Source: Effusibacillus dendaii (lineage in GTDB: Bacteria; Bacillota; Bacilli; Tumebacillales; Effusibacillaceae). Taken from it: a stretch of DNA of 64,000 nucleotides. The position numbers were made by a program, and so were the translations under genes. Under the pieces are notes generated by a model that did not search any database, was not told the DNA's origin, and worked only from the letters and a program-made list of their open reading frames with translations. Positions 26,505-35,945 of the stretch are shown piece after piece (positions within the stretch are counted from its first letter, which is position 1; every line of letters begins with the position of its first letter). Where the stretch lies: contig NZ_AP023366.1 in assembly GCF_015097055.1 (NCBI RefSeq), forward strand, positions 2,684,001 to 2,748,000, given 5' to 3'.

Positions 26505-27386
26505 ATGTTAAGCGTATTGTCGAAAAGAGCGATTGGTTTTGCAATGGTTGCTACATTGGGTCTAGGTGTGTTGACCGGTTGTGGATCTTCGAACCAGCAG
26601 GGATCACCGGCACCGAGTCAAGGCGGCGGTGCTCAAGAGTTAACTGGTACAGTAACGGCTTCCGGTTCGACCGCATTGCAGCCGCTTGTTAACCAAGCTG
26701 CAAAAGACTTTATGGATAAAAACCCGAAAGTTACGGTCAATGTGACAGGTGGCGGCTCCGGTACGGGCCTTAAGCAGGTAGCTGACGGATCTGTGAACAT
26801 TGGGAACTCCGATGTCGCGGCAGGTCCGGAATTTAAGGATGCAAACCTGAAAGAGCATATTGTGGCGATTGCGCCGTTTGCCATCGTTGTAAATGAAGGA
26901 GTTACTGTGGATAACCTGACCAAAGATCAGGCGGCAAAAATCTTTGAAGGTCAAATTAAGAACTGGAAAGAAGTTGGTGGACAGGATGCTCCGATTACAA
27001 TTGTGCACCGTCCGGAAAGCTCCGGTTCCCGTAAACTGGTGCAACAGATTGTATTGGACGGCAAAGAGTTCACCAAAGAGGGTGTAACGCAAGATTCCAG
27101 CGGTGCTGTTGCAACAGCTGTAAAGAGCACCCCGAACTCGATTGGTTATGTGGATACGCCTTATCTGCAACAGGGCATCAAAGCTGTAAAGTTTGATGGT
27201 GTGGCATTCAGCAAAGACAACATTAAAAATGGCACTTACAAGCTGTTTGGATCAGAACGGATGTATACGAAAGGTGAACCTACAGGTGCTGTAAAGGCAT
27301 TCCTTGACTTCATTCTGTCGAACGATTTCCAAAACAATAGAGTAGAACAACTGAAGTTTCTGCCTGCCAATTTGCTCCAAAAGTAA
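26505..27386 (+). CDS. pstS: Phosphate ABC transporter substrate-binding lipoprotein
   Basis: High-affinity phosphate-binding protein tethered to the outer face of the membrane. Lipobox LTGC at residues ~20-23 after a hydrophobic signal; then TVTASGSTALQPLVN, VTGGGSGTGLKQV, HRPESSGSRKLVQQ and SIGYVDTPY, the phosphate-contact loops of PstS. The frame extends upstream into the chemoreceptor gene, but GGGGGA precedes ATG 26505, giving 293 residues. First gene of pstSCAB-phoU. Confidence 0.95.
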   Translation: MLSVLSKRAIGFAMVATLGLGVLTGCGSSNQQGSPAPSQGGGAQELTGTVTASGSTALQPLVNQAAKDFMDKNPKVTVNVTGGGSGTGLKQVADGSVNIGNSDVAAGPEFKDANLKEHIVAIAPFAIVVNEGVTVDNLTKDQAAKIFEGQIKNWKEVGGQDAPITIVHRPESSGSRKLVQQIVLDGKEFTKEGVTQDSSGAVATAVKSTPNSIGYVDTPYLQQGIKAVKFDGVAFSKDNIKNGTYKLFGSERMYTKGEPTGAVKAFLDFILSNDFQNNRVEQLKFLPANLLQK

Positions 27387-27423
27387 TTAAATAACTTTAA
27401 GCATACAGATTTATGGTAAACTG

Positions 27424-27446
27424 AGGGCGGTGATTTTCACCGTCCT
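27424..27446 (+). other. Intergenic hairpin between pstS and pstC
   Basis: AGGGCGGTG/CACCGTCCT pair over 9 bp (one G-T) around ATTTT. There is no T-run after it, so it may be a processing or stability element that keeps pstS RNA above the rest of the operon. Confidence 0.5.
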
Positions 27447-27482
27447 GCTGTCGTTTCAAAATTATTCAAGGGGGTCGTTCCA

Positions 27483-28406
27483 TTGGCTTCTATAGAGGCC
27501 GGAAGGGCAATGTTAGAAAGTTCTTCGTCCGACAAATGGTCCAGAAGACAATCGCGTACGGATCGGACCATGCACCGGATTTTTATTGGCAGTGCAGTGC
27601 TCGTATCTGCCGTGATTTTTTCAATTATCCTCTTTGTAGGATATCAAGGTCTCCAGACATTTCGGGATGTTTCACCGGGCACATTCTTTTTCTCGGCCGA
27701 TTGGACACCTGACCAGAATCGATTTGGAGCGTTTTCGTTTATTTTCGGAACGTTTGCGTTAACCGGTTTGTCAGTAATATTCTCAGTTCCGTTTGCTATA
27801 TCGGGTGCTATTTTTATGGCGAAAATCGCGCCTAATTGGATGCGGGAGATTTTAAGGCCTGCTACAGACCTGTTTGTTGGGATTCCGTCTGTCGTATACG
27901 GTTTTATAGGTCTGACAGTGCTTGTACCGTTTCTTGCCAAGTTGACCGGCACAATTGGTTATGGAATGCTGCCGGCTGCCATTATTCTGGCTGTTATGAT
28001 CCTTCCGACGATCTTGTCTGTGTCGGAAGATGCGTTGCGTTCTTTGCCGGAAAGTCTGGAGGAAGCTTCGCTCGCGCTGGGGGCGACACGTTGGCAAACG
28101 ATTTGGCGGGTACTGCTGCCGGCAGCCCGACCGGGTATTTTGACAGGGGTCATCCTTGGCATGGGACGCGCAATGGGAGAAACGCTGGCCGTTTTTATGG
28201 TATTAGGAAATTCGCCAAAGATGCCGAAATCATTGCTGGACTCTACGACTGTCCTGACGACGGCAATTGTGAAGGACATGCCGCATACGTTTTACGGCAC
28301 GGCTTGGAATAATACGTTGTACTTAATGGCGTTGATTCTGCTCCTGATTTCGATGCTCTTAATCCTGATTATCCGGCTTGTATCCAGAAGGAGTGAAGTG
28401 CAATGA
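27483..28406 (+). CDS. pstC: Phosphate ABC transporter permease PstC
   Basis: Inner-membrane permease with six helices; the EAA-type loop is EEASLALGATRWQTIWRVLLP, followed by GMGRAMGETLAVFMV. TTG start at 27483 with AAGGGGG 8 bases ahead; a later ATG at 27510 is possible but has a poorly spaced site. Overlaps pstA by four bases (ATGA). Confidence 0.95.
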   Translation: MASIEAGRAMLESSSSDKWSRRQSRTDRTMHRIFIGSAVLVSAVIFSIILFVGYQGLQTFRDVSPGTFFFSADWTPDQNRFGAFSFIFGTFALTGLSVIFSVPFAISGAIFMAKIAPNWMREILRPATDLFVGIPSVVYGFIGLTVLVPFLAKLTGTIGYGMLPAAIILAVMILPTILSVSEDALRSLPESLEEASLALGATRWQTIWRVLLPAARPGILTGVILGMGRAMGETLAVFMVLGNSPKMPKSLLDSTTVLTTAIVKDMPHTFYGTAWNNTLYLMALILLLISMLLILIIRLVSRRSEVQ

Positions 28407-29263
28407 AGGGTAAGTTAAGCGATCGTATTGCAACCGTCTATTTTTGGATACAAGGGTTATTGATTGTTGTGATCTTGGGCTGGTTCTTATACCGGATTTT
28501 GAGTACCGGATTGCCTCAATTATCCTGGAAATTTATTACCGGGCGTCCGGAAGAAATTTTGGCAGGCGGCGGTATTGGGCCACCGTTGTTCAACTCTTTT
28601 TACATTTTATTTTTATCGCTTTTGTTTTCGTTGCCAATTGGACTGGGAGCAGGCATTTATCTGGCCGAATTTTCGAAGAAAAATCGATTTACTGATTTCA
28701 TTCGGTTGTCAATAGATTCTCTATCTTCTGTCCCGTCCATTGTATTGGGATTATTCGGTGCATTGTTGTTCGTTAACCTGCTGAATTTGAAGTTTTCTAT
28801 TATAAGCGGTGCGTTGACTTTAGCATTGCTGAATCTGCCGGTTTTGGTCAGGGTGACAGAAGAATCGCTGCGTGTGGTGCCGTCGTCGTATCGGGAAGCA
28901 TCTCTTGCGTTAGGCTCAACCAAATGGCAAACGATTCGAAAAGTGTTGATTCCTGCTGCGCTGCCAGGTTTAATTACCGGTGTCACATTGGTTGCAGGCA
29001 GAGCGTTAGGGGAAACGGCTTTGCTGATCTATACAGCCGGTCTTTCCGTGTCACGCTATTTTCCCGATTTTAATCCAATGGCGATAGGGGAAACGTTGTC
29101 GGTTCATCTTTGGTACATTCAGTCGCAGGCGATTGTTCCTGATGCGAAAGAGATTGCGCAGGGGAGCGCGGCATTGCTCGTTATCGTAGTATTGATATTT
29201 AACCTGTTAATCGCGATTCCGAGCCGCTTGATCCAGAAACGACTGTCAGGGGGACGATCATGA
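28403..29263 (+). CDS. pstA: Phosphate ABC transporter permease PstA
   Basis: Second membrane subunit of the Pst importer. EAA loop [20 protein letters not shown] and [13 protein letters not shown] are diagnostic. 286 residues, six predicted membrane segments. Overlaps pstC and pstB by four bases each, so the three are translationally coupled. Confidence 0.95.
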   Translation: MKGKLSDRIATVYFWIQGLLIVVILGWFLYRILSTGLPQLSWKFITGRPEEILAGGGIGPPLFNSFYILFLSLLFSLPIGLGAGIYLAEFSKKNRFTDFIRLSIDSLSSVPSIVLGLFGALLFVNLLNLKFSIISGALTLALLNLPVLVRVTEESLRVVPSSYREASLALGSTKWQTIRKVLIPAALPGLITGVTLVAGRALGETALLIYTAGLSVSRYFPDFNPMAIGETLSVHLWYIQSQAIVPDAKEIAQGSAALLVIVVLIFNLLIAIPSRLIQKRLSGGRS

Positions 29264-30024
29264 ACGAGGTTACAGACAAAATCAGAGCCGACAAGCTAAA
29301 TCTTTTTTATGGTAAAAATCAGGCTCTTTATGATATTGATTTACGCGTCAAAAAAAATTCGGTTACCGCATTAATCGGCCCGTCCGGTTGCGGGAAATCC
29401 ACATTTTTACGAACATTGAATCGAATGAACGATTTGATTGAAGGTGTCACAATCACCGGTGATGTGATTGTTGATGGACAAAATATCTATTCGGATGGAA
29501 CGGATATTGTGTCGTTGCGCAAACGGGTGGGCATGGTATTTCAGCGTCCCAATCCGTTCCCGATGACGATTTACGACAATATCGCGTATGGACCGCGAAT
29601 TCATGGAACCAAGAAAAAATCGGTACTTGACGAGATTGTGGAACGCAGTCTGATGCAGGCCGCTCTCTGGGATGAAGTAAAGGACCGGTTGAACAAATCC
29701 GCTTTGGGACTGTCGGGAGGTCAACAGCAAAGGCTTTGTATTGCCCGGTTGTTAGCTGTCGAACCGGACGTATTATTGATGGATGAACCAACATCCGCAT
29801 TAGATCCAATCTCCACTCTGAAAGTAGAGGAACTGACGCAAACTCTAAAAGAGCGTTATACGATCATTATCGTGACGCATAATATGCAGCAAGCGGCAAG
29901 AATTTCCGATGTTACAGCGTTTTTCCTGAATGGTTATTTGGTGGAAACGGATGAAACGGATAAAATCTTCACTTCACCCACGGATCAAAGAACAGAGGAC
30001 TATATTACAGGTCGTTTCGGTTAA
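29260..30024 (+). CDS. pstB: Phosphate ABC transporter ATP-binding protein PstB
   Basis: ATPase of the Pst importer. Walker [11 protein letters not shown]-loop [15 protein letters not shown] (typical PstB), signature [16 protein letters not shown], Walker [14 protein letters not shown] and the switch His in [12 protein letters not shown]. 254 residues. Co-transcribed with pstA and phoU. Confidence 0.97.
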   Translation: MNEVTDKIRADKLNLFYGKNQALYDIDLRVKKNSVTALIGPSGCGKSTFLRTLNRMNDLIEGVTITGDVIVDGQNIYSDGTDIVSLRKRVGMVFQRPNPFPMTIYDNIAYGPRIHGTKKKSVLDEIVERSLMQAALWDEVKDRLNKSALGLSGGQQQRLCIARLLAVEPDVLLMDEPTSALDPISTLKVEELTQTLKERYTIIIVTHNMQQAARISDVTAFFLNGYLVETDETDKIFTSPTDQRTEDYITGRFG

Positions 30025-30035
30025 GGAGGAATAAA

Positions 30036-30695
30036 ATGGAAACGCGTTCAAATTTCCACCATTCTCTGGAAGAACTAAAAGCGGCTCTTTTGAAAATGGG
30101 GACACTTGTGGAAGAGGCGATTTATCAGGCGGTTAAGTCGTTGGCCAAATCGGACCTGAAATTGGCGCGGCAGACGATCGAACAGGATGATCAGATTGAT
30201 GAAATGATGATTAACATTGAGGCGATGTGCATGCGGTTAATCGCCTTGCAGCAGCCTATGGCCAGTGACCTTCGGATTATTGGAATGGCAATGAAGATTG
30301 TCACCGATTTGGAACGAATCGCTGACCATGCGGTTGATATTGCCAAGACCACTATACGCTTGTCGGGGGAGCCTCTTGTCAAACCGTTAATCGATATACC
30401 CAAAATGGCCGATCTTGCCAAAGAAATGCTGCGGGAAGCGTTGACTTCCTACGTGGAAAGAAATGAAGCGCGGGCAGAAGCGTTGGCGGCGAAGGATGAT
30501 GAAGTCGATAAGTTGTATACGGCTATTTTTGAAGAAATTGTTGGCATGATGGGGGAAAACCGATCTGCAAACCGTCAATTGACCCATTTGTTAATGGTGG
30601 CTCAATATTTGGAGAGGGTCGCGGACCATGCCACCAATATCGGTGAATGGGTGATCTTTATGATTTCCGGCAAAAGACAGGATCTTAATATATAG
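30036..30695 (+). CDS. phoU: Phosphate signalling protein PhoU
   Basis: All-helical protein of two three-helix bundles that links Pst transport state to the PhoR kinase. Both metal-binding repeats are present: DLERIADHAVDIA and YLERVADHATNIGEW. 219 residues. Eleven bases after pstB with AAGGAGG ahead of the ATG. Confidence 0.95.
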   Translation: METRSNFHHSLEELKAALLKMGTLVEEAIYQAVKSLAKSDLKLARQTIEQDDQIDEMMINIEAMCMRLIALQQPMASDLRIIGMAMKIVTDLERIADHAVDIAKTTIRLSGEPLVKPLIDIPKMADLAKEMLREALTSYVERNEARAEALAAKDDEVDKLYTAIFEEIVGMMGENRSANRQLTHLLMVAQYLERVADHATNIGEWVIFMISGKRQDLNI

Positions 30696-30727
30696 TCAGA
30701 GTCGCATTAAACCCCCTGCGAAAAAAC

Positions 30728-30783
30728 TTAACAAAAACTTTACAAAAACTTTTCAAAAACAAACTTGCAAAATCCATTATAAT
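30728..30783 (+). promoter_or_regulatory. PhoP-type box array and -10 before the DUF47-pit operon
   Basis: TTAACA (30728), TTTACA (30739) and TTTTCA (30750) on an exact 11-bp period with identical AAAAC spacers; a degenerate fourth position AAACTT at 30761. A perfect TATAAT lies at 30778-30783 with no -35. This is the clearest of the three Pho arrays in the window. Confidence 0.75.
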
Positions 30784-30829
30784 TACTTTGTTTTGACAAA
30801 GTTCTACTTTCTCGCAGGAGGGTGCGACC

Positions 30830-31441
30830 GTGTTTAAAAAACAGAACCAATTTTTCGATATGTTGCTGCAGGTAACGGAAAATATTTCAGCGGCAGCTGC
30901 GGCTTTTCAGAAGGGATTGAAAAATTACCAGAACGGAGAGCAGCTGTTCGCCGCAATCAAACCGTTCGAGGCTCAAGGGGATGAATATACACATCAAATT
31001 ATTCGGGCGCTCAATGCAACATATATGACACCGATTGATCGAGAGGATATTCTTGCTCTGGCGTCAAAGCTTGACGATGTTTTGGACGGGCTGGAGGCGG
31101 CTGCAAACCGTTTTGATCTGTTCCACATTTCGGCTGTGGATAACTTTATGCATGATTTTGCCGCTAACATTATGGACTGTGCAAATGAACTGGAACAGGC
31201 AATGAAAGCGTTGCATCGCAGGAAAATGTTAGAAATACGTCAATACACGGTTCGCATTAATGAGCTTGAAAATGTAGGGGACAAACTCATGCGTGATTCG
31301 ATCAAATCCCTGTTTGCCCGTACTTCAGACCCTGTGGATATTATTAAATACAAAGAGCTGTACGAATTGTTAGAAGGTATTTCGGACAGTTACGAAGACG
31401 TAGCGGACATTCTTGAATCGATTGTCATGACAAACGCGTAA
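30830..31441 (+). CDS. DUF47/PhoU-like Pit accessory protein
   Basis: 203-residue all-helical protein of the DUF47 (YkaA/PhoU-divergent) family. Typical elements: a start KKQNQFFDMLLQ, GDEYTHQIIRALNATYMTPIDREDI, and YELLEGISDSYEDVADILE. These proteins occur with Pit transporters and are thought to gate or regulate them. The gene precedes pit by 11 bases and carries the Pho-type promoter for both. Confidence 0.92.
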   Translation: MFKKQNQFFDMLLQVTENISAAAAAFQKGLKNYQNGEQLFAAIKPFEAQGDEYTHQIIRALNATYMTPIDREDILALASKLDDVLDGLEAAANRFDLFHISAVDNFMHDFAANIMDCANELEQAMKALHRRKMLEIRQYTVRINELENVGDKLMRDSIKSLFARTSDPVDIIKYKELYELLEGISDSYEDVADILESIVMTNA

Positions 31442-31452
31442 GGAGGATTGTC

Positions 31453-32439
31453 ATGACATTGATCTTTATCGTTGTACTGCTTGCTCTTGTGTTTGATTTC
31501 AGCAATGGTTTTCACGATACGGCCAATGCGATTGCCACTTCCGTCTCGACAAAAGCGCTTCCACCAAGAACTGCTGTGATCTATGCCGCTGTTCTGAATT
31601 TTGCAGGTGCCTTGGTGTTTACGGGTGTGGCCAAATCGATCGGAGGTAAGATCGCGGATCCAGCTCATATTCCGAACGGAATTCTGATTGTAATCGCGGC
31701 ATTGCTGGCCGCGATTGCCTGGAATCTGATTACTTGGTATTTCGGAATTCCTTCCTCTTCTTCTCACGCTTTGATCGGGGCTCTGACAGGTGCGGTAGTG
31801 ACAGGAGCCGGTTTGCACGGGGTGAACTGGACAGGGTTTTCCACCATTCTGGAGGCTTTAATTCTTTCGCCTATACTTGCATTTGTTACTGGTTATATCA
31901 TAATGACAATTTTAAAGTTACTGGTTCGAAATGCTTCGCCCCATTGGACTAATAAATGGTTTCGCGTTTTCCAAATCATTTCCGCTGGTATGCAGGCGTT
32001 TTCGCATGGTTCCAATGACGCTCAAAAATCGATGGGGATTATGGTGTTTGCATTAGTGGCAGGCGGGTTTCAAACAGAACTGGATGTCCCGCTTTGGGTA
32101 AAAATTTCAGCTGCACTCGCTATGGGGTTGGGGACTTCTGTCGGTGGCTGGCGAATTATCAAAACGATCGGGTCCAAAATCATCAAATTGGAACCAGTTA
32201 ACGGGTTTGCGGCTGATTTGACGTCGTCACTAGTCATTCAAGCAGCCACCGCACTTACTTTGCCGGTTTCGACGACTCACGTTGTGTCTTCTTCGGTGAT
32301 GGGGACCGGAGCAGCCAAACGGTTTCGCGCAGTTAAATGGGGAGTGGCCGGCAGGATCGTGCTGGCATGGATTATTACCATTCCGATTACGGCTGTACTG
32401 GCAGGCGGATGCTATCTGGTTTTAAACCTTTTCATGTAA
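31453..32439 (+). CDS. pit: Low-affinity inorganic phosphate transporter (PiT family)
   Basis: Ten-helix secondary transporter for metal-phosphate with proton or sodium. The inverted-repeat signatures are FDFSNGFHDTANAIATSVSTKAL at the N-terminus and SHGSNDAQKSMGIM in the middle; also SSSHALIGAL and STTHVVSSSVMG. 328 residues. Sits between the DUF47 gene and phoP-phoR. Confidence 0.95.
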   Translation: MTLIFIVVLLALVFDFSNGFHDTANAIATSVSTKALPPRTAVIYAAVLNFAGALVFTGVAKSIGGKIADPAHIPNGILIVIAALLAAIAWNLITWYFGIPSSSSHALIGALTGAVVTGAGLHGVNWTGFSTILEALILSPILAFVTGYIIMTILKLLVRNASPHWTNKWFRVFQIISAGMQAFSHGSNDAQKSMGIMVFALVAGGFQTELDVPLWVKISAALAMGLGTSVGGWRIIKTIGSKIIKLEPVNGFAADLTSSLVIQAATALTLPVSTTHVVSSSVMGTGAAKRFRAVKWGVAGRIVLAWIITIPITAVLAGGCYLVLNLFM

Positions 32440-32504
32440 AATACACTTGATAGGCAATTGAGCCGGAGGTTGGAAAACTTGTCGGCGCCGGGGGTGCAAG
32501 AAAG

Positions 32505-33197
32505 ATGTTCCGGATTTTGATTGTGGAAGATGAGGAATCGATTCGAAAACTGGTTCAGTATAATCTTGTACAAGCAGGCTATGAAATATTGGAAGCGGAT
32601 AATGGTCTGACAGCGATTGAAATGGTGAAAACGGAACGGCCGGATTTGGTGATCCTGGATGTGATGCTGCCAGGGCTGAATGGGGTTGAGGTCTGTCAGC
32701 AGATGCGGAGGCAAGGTCTATCCACCCCGATCATCATGCTGACCGCAAGAGATGATGAAGTAGACCGTATTCTTGGATTGGAAATGGGCGCGGACGATTA
32801 TGTAACCAAACCGTTTTCACCCAGAGAATTGGCTGCGCGCGTCAAAGCGGTACTGCGACGGAGCGGGGATGATGCTGCAGACACGGCGGGTGTATATCAG
32901 TGCGGGGATATTTCCGTTGACATTAACAAATATGAAGTGACCATTCGCGGTGAGAAAGTCGATCTTACGCCCCGCGAGTTTGAATTGCTTCATTATCTGA
33001 TGAAAAATAGGGGGCGTGTGTTGGCCAGGGACCAACTGTTGGACAAAGTCTGGGGATATGAATTTGCCGGCGACACTCGAATCGTAGATGTTCATATTTC
33101 CCATTTGCGGGATAAGTTAGAGAAAGAGCCAAAGAATCCCCGATATATCAAAACGATCCGCGGGGTCGGGTACAAATTGGTCGAAGGGGAGGCGTAA
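32505..33197 (+). CDS. phoP: Phosphate regulon response regulator PhoP
   Basis: OmpR/PhoB-type regulator, 230 residues. Receiver: acidic pair VEDEES, phospho-Asp in LVILDVMLPG, Lys in YVTKPFSPRELAARV. Winged helix: LTPREFELLHYLMKNRGRVL and RIVDVHISHLRDKLEKEPKNPRYIKTIRGVGYKL. One base separates its stop from the phoR GTG. Assigned as PhoP because of its place next to pst, pit and the PhoR-like kinase. Confidence 0.9.
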   Translation: MFRILIVEDEESIRKLVQYNLVQAGYEILEADNGLTAIEMVKTERPDLVILDVMLPGLNGVEVCQQMRRQGLSTPIIMLTARDDEVDRILGLEMGADDYVTKPFSPRELAARVKAVLRRSGDDAADTAGVYQCGDISVDINKYEVTIRGEKVDLTPREFELLHYLMKNRGRVLARDQLLDKVWGYEFAGDTRIVDVHISHLRDKLEKEPKNPRYIKTIRGVGYKLVEGEA

Positions 33198-33198
33198 A

Positions 33199-34977
33199 GT
33201 GAGAGGGATCCGCGGCAGAATCACGTTTACGTATCTGGTTTTGATCGTGTTGACGCTAGTGGTCGCCGGAATCTATACGCTGCAGTTTGTGGAACGTGTG
33301 TATATGGAAAACATACGCAAAACGTTAATCGATGAAGCAAAAATCGTGTCAAATTGGGTGGCGCCGTATATGGTGGCACCCCAATCTACTTTAATGATGA
33401 TTTCAGACGTGGCAACGGTGGTGAAAGACGCTACCGGTAAACGAATCTCCGTATTTGATCAAAAAGGGGCATTGGTTTTTGACTCGACATTCCGTACATC
33501 AGATATTAATACGCAACAAAAGGAAATCCAGGACGCGCTTCAGCATCAGGTAGGAACGGAGATTCGACCCGATCCGCAGATTGGTACAAACGTGATAAAT
33601 GTGGCAGTACCAGTAACCGGTGGTGACAACGTGTTAGGGGTTGTGCGAGTGAGTATGCCGCTATCCGAAACTTACAGGGAACTGCGGGGGATATGGGAAT
33701 CAATCGGAATTTTCCTCTTGCTGGTGGCGCTTATTTCATCTGTAGTCGGAATGTATTTCGCTTCAGGAATCGCCCGTCCCATTGAGGCAATCACCCGTGT
33801 CACGCGAAGAATTGCAAGTGGAGCTTTCCATGAACGGGTGCGTTACGGCAGCCAGGATGAACTTGGATTGCTCGGTCAATCGGTAAATCTGATGGCGGAG
33901 ACTTTGTCCAATCAAATTGAAGATTTGACGCAGGAGAAAAGCAAGCTGGAAGCGATTATCGCCAGTATGGAATCCGGGGTTATGGTAGTTGATCGGACGG
34001 GCCGGATTCTGGTTGTGAATAAGGCCACGGAGAATCTGCTTCAGCACACGGATAAAAATCTGCTTGGGAAGTGGCATTGGGAAGTCGGCCGCTCCTATGG
34101 ACTGTCTACATTGATTGATGAGGTGCTGTTGACAGGAGAATCCCGTCGAAAAGAGATTGTGCTTCCTACGGTGCCTGAAACAAACGTTGAGATTTATGGC
34201 GCCGCCGTCAAAGGGATTCATCAAACGGCAGTGGGCGCCGTTATTGTATTGCATGACGTTTCAAAATGGAGACGAGTAGAGCAAATGCGAACCGAGTTTG
34301 TGGCAAATGTATCGCATGAATTACGAACTCCGATTACGGCTGTTCGCGGTTTTGCAGAGACGCTGCTCGATGGAGCGGCAGATGATCCTCTCATGCGTCG
34401 GCAGTTTCTCTCCATCATTTACGAAGAATCAGGACGGCTTCATCGGCTGGTGAATGATCTGCTCGAACTGTCGAAAATTGAATCGGGTCATCTGACCTTT
34501 CAATTTTCCATGTGCGATTTGAATGAACTGGTGTCCCGTACAGTAGAAAAATTAACTCATCAAGCGGAGCAGCTCCATTTGCAAATTGATACGCGTTTGG
34601 CGCCGCAGCCTGTTTTTGCTGAAGTGGCGCGGGACCGTATTTCACAGGTGATTATCAATCTGGTGGGCAACGCCATGGCGTATACGCCGGAAGGCGGCAA
34701 AATAGAAGTGGTGGTGGAGGAGGCCGACGAACAGGTAACCATTCATGTGCGGGATACGGGAATTGGGATTCCGAAAGAAGATCTCCCGCGTTTGTTTGAA
34801 CGGTTCTATCGGGTCGACAAAGCCCGTGATCGCAGGTCAGGAGGCACCGGCCTGGGGCTGGCCATCGTCAAGCATATTGTGGAAGCGCACCAAGGAACTG
34901 TTTCTGTGAAAAGTGAGTTGGGGAAAGGGAGCGTTTTCTCGTTTATCATCCCTAAGCGACAAACCGGAAAGCAGTAA
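33199..34977 (+). CDS. phoR: Phosphate regulon sensor kinase PhoR
   Basis: 592-residue membrane kinase: TM1 (FTYLVLIVLTLVVAGIY), external domain ~30-165, TM2 (IGIFLLLVALISSVVGMYF), HAMP, PAS (ASMESGVMVVDRTGRILVVN), HisKA with the His in VANVSHELRTPITAV, and HATPase with NLVGNAMAYTPEGG, DTGIGIP and GTGLGLAIVKHIVE. GTG start after GGGGAGG. The architecture is that of Bacillus PhoR. Confidence 0.92.
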   Translation: MRGIRGRITFTYLVLIVLTLVVAGIYTLQFVERVYMENIRKTLIDEAKIVSNWVAPYMVAPQSTLMMISDVATVVKDATGKRISVFDQKGALVFDSTFRTSDINTQQKEIQDALQHQVGTEIRPDPQIGTNVINVAVPVTGGDNVLGVVRVSMPLSETYRELRGIWESIGIFLLLVALISSVVGMYFASGIARPIEAITRVTRRIASGAFHERVRYGSQDELGLLGQSVNLMAETLSNQIEDLTQEKSKLEAIIASMESGVMVVDRTGRILVVNKATENLLQHTDKNLLGKWHWEVGRSYGLSTLIDEVLLTGESRRKEIVLPTVPETNVEIYGAAVKGIHQTAVGAVIVLHDVSKWRRVEQMRTEFVANVSHELRTPITAVRGFAETLLDGAADDPLMRRQFLSIIYEESGRLHRLVNDLLELSKIESGHLTFQFSMCDLNELVSRTVEKLTHQAEQLHLQIDTRLAPQPVFAEVARDRISQVIINLVGNAMAYTPEGGKIEVVVEEADEQVTIHVRDTGIGIPKEDLPRLFERFYRVDKARDRRSGGTGLGLAIVKHIVEAHQGTVSVKSELGKGSVFSFIIPKRQTGKQ

Positions 34978-34981
34978 AGAA

Positions 34982-35025
34982 AACCAGGCTTTCGCCAAGC
35001 TGAAGGTTTTGGCGGAAGCCTGGTT
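34982..35025 (+). terminator. Long hairpin after phoR
   Basis: A 17-bp stem (34982-34998 with 35009-35025, one T-G) around 10 bases. The tail has few T, so it may be an RNA 3'-end protector as much as a true terminator. Confidence 0.55.
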
Positions 35026-35054
35026 AGACTTATACACAGTTCTGCGCGGTTTGC

Positions 35055-35060
35055 TATAAT
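35055..35060 (+). promoter_or_regulatory. Extended -10 promoter of degV
   Basis: TGCTATAAT, an extended -10 with perfect TATAAT, 31 bases before the degV start. No good -35 at the usual distance. Confidence 0.5.
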
Positions 35061-35090
35061 AAACCAGACGGATTTAAAGGAGGCGCTTTG

Positions 35091-35942
35091 ATGTCGAATA
35101 TCGCAATTGTGACGGATAGCACGGCCTATCTTTCGAGTGAATATATTGAAAAACACCAAATTAAGGTAGTTCCCTTATACGTGAACTTCGGGGATGAATC
35201 GAGGCGGGAAGGCGAGGATTTGTCGACACGCGAGTTCTGGAATCTGCTGCCTACCTTAAAATCGCTGCCCAAAACTTCACAGCCGTCTGTAGGCGAATTT
35301 GTGCAGGCGTTTGAAGAACTGTTGAAAACGCATGATTCGGTGATCGGAGTATTCCTTTCGGCTGCGTTATCCGGTACGTATAATTCGGCAAAAACGGCCG
35401 CTGGAATGGTGGAAGGCGATATTACGGTCATTGATTCCCGACTGACCAGTTATGTATTGGAATCGATGGTGAAAGAGGCAGTTGAAATGAGGGACGCAGG
35501 CAAAAGCAAGGACGAGATTGTGGCTCGATTGGATCATATCGTGTGGAACAGCAAAGCCTATTTTGTGCTCGATTCACTGGAGCATGTGCATAAGGGCGGC
35601 CGTATTTCGGGGGCTGCCGCGTTGCTGGGATCGCTTCTGCAGGTGAAACCGGTTTTGTTTATCAATTCAGAAGCCAAGCTGGATGTATTTGATAAAGTAC
35701 GGACCCGGCGCAAGGCATTGGACCGGATTGTCGATCTGTTCCGGGAAGACTGGCAAAAGGCGGCGGGCGCCCCTGTCCATCTGGCGGTCGTCTACGCGGA
35801 CAACCTTGCCGATGCAAAGCAGTTTCAGGAGCGTGTCATAAGTGAATTTCCTGATATCAATCCGGAACTTAGCGAACTGGGTTCGGTTATTGGAACCCAT
35901 GCGGGTCCCGGCGTCCTAGCGCTGGTTTATTACTTCGGATAG
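35091..35942 (+). CDS. degV: DegV family fatty-acid-binding protein
   Basis: Two-lobed cytoplasmic protein that holds a fatty acid; in Gram-positives the FakB members present it to the FakA kinase. Typical start IAIVTDSTAYLSSEY, then TSQPSVGEF, SLEHVHKGGRIS and GTHAGPGVLALVYY. AAGGAGG is 7 bases before ATG 35091. Followed by comFC, as in the Bacillus degV-comF order, but comFA and comFB are absent between them. Confidence 0.92.
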   Translation: MSNIAIVTDSTAYLSSEYIEKHQIKVVPLYVNFGDESRREGEDLSTREFWNLLPTLKSLPKTSQPSVGEFVQAFEELLKTHDSVIGVFLSAALSGTYNSAKTAAGMVEGDITVIDSRLTSYVLESMVKEAVEMRDAGKSKDEIVARLDHIVWNSKAYFVLDSLEHVHKGGRISGAAALLGSLLQVKPVLFINSEAKLDVFDKVRTRRKALDRIVDLFREDWQKAAGAPVHLAVVYADNLADAKQFQERVISEFPDINPELSELGSVIGTHAGPGVLALVYYFG

Positions 35943-35945
35943 GAT

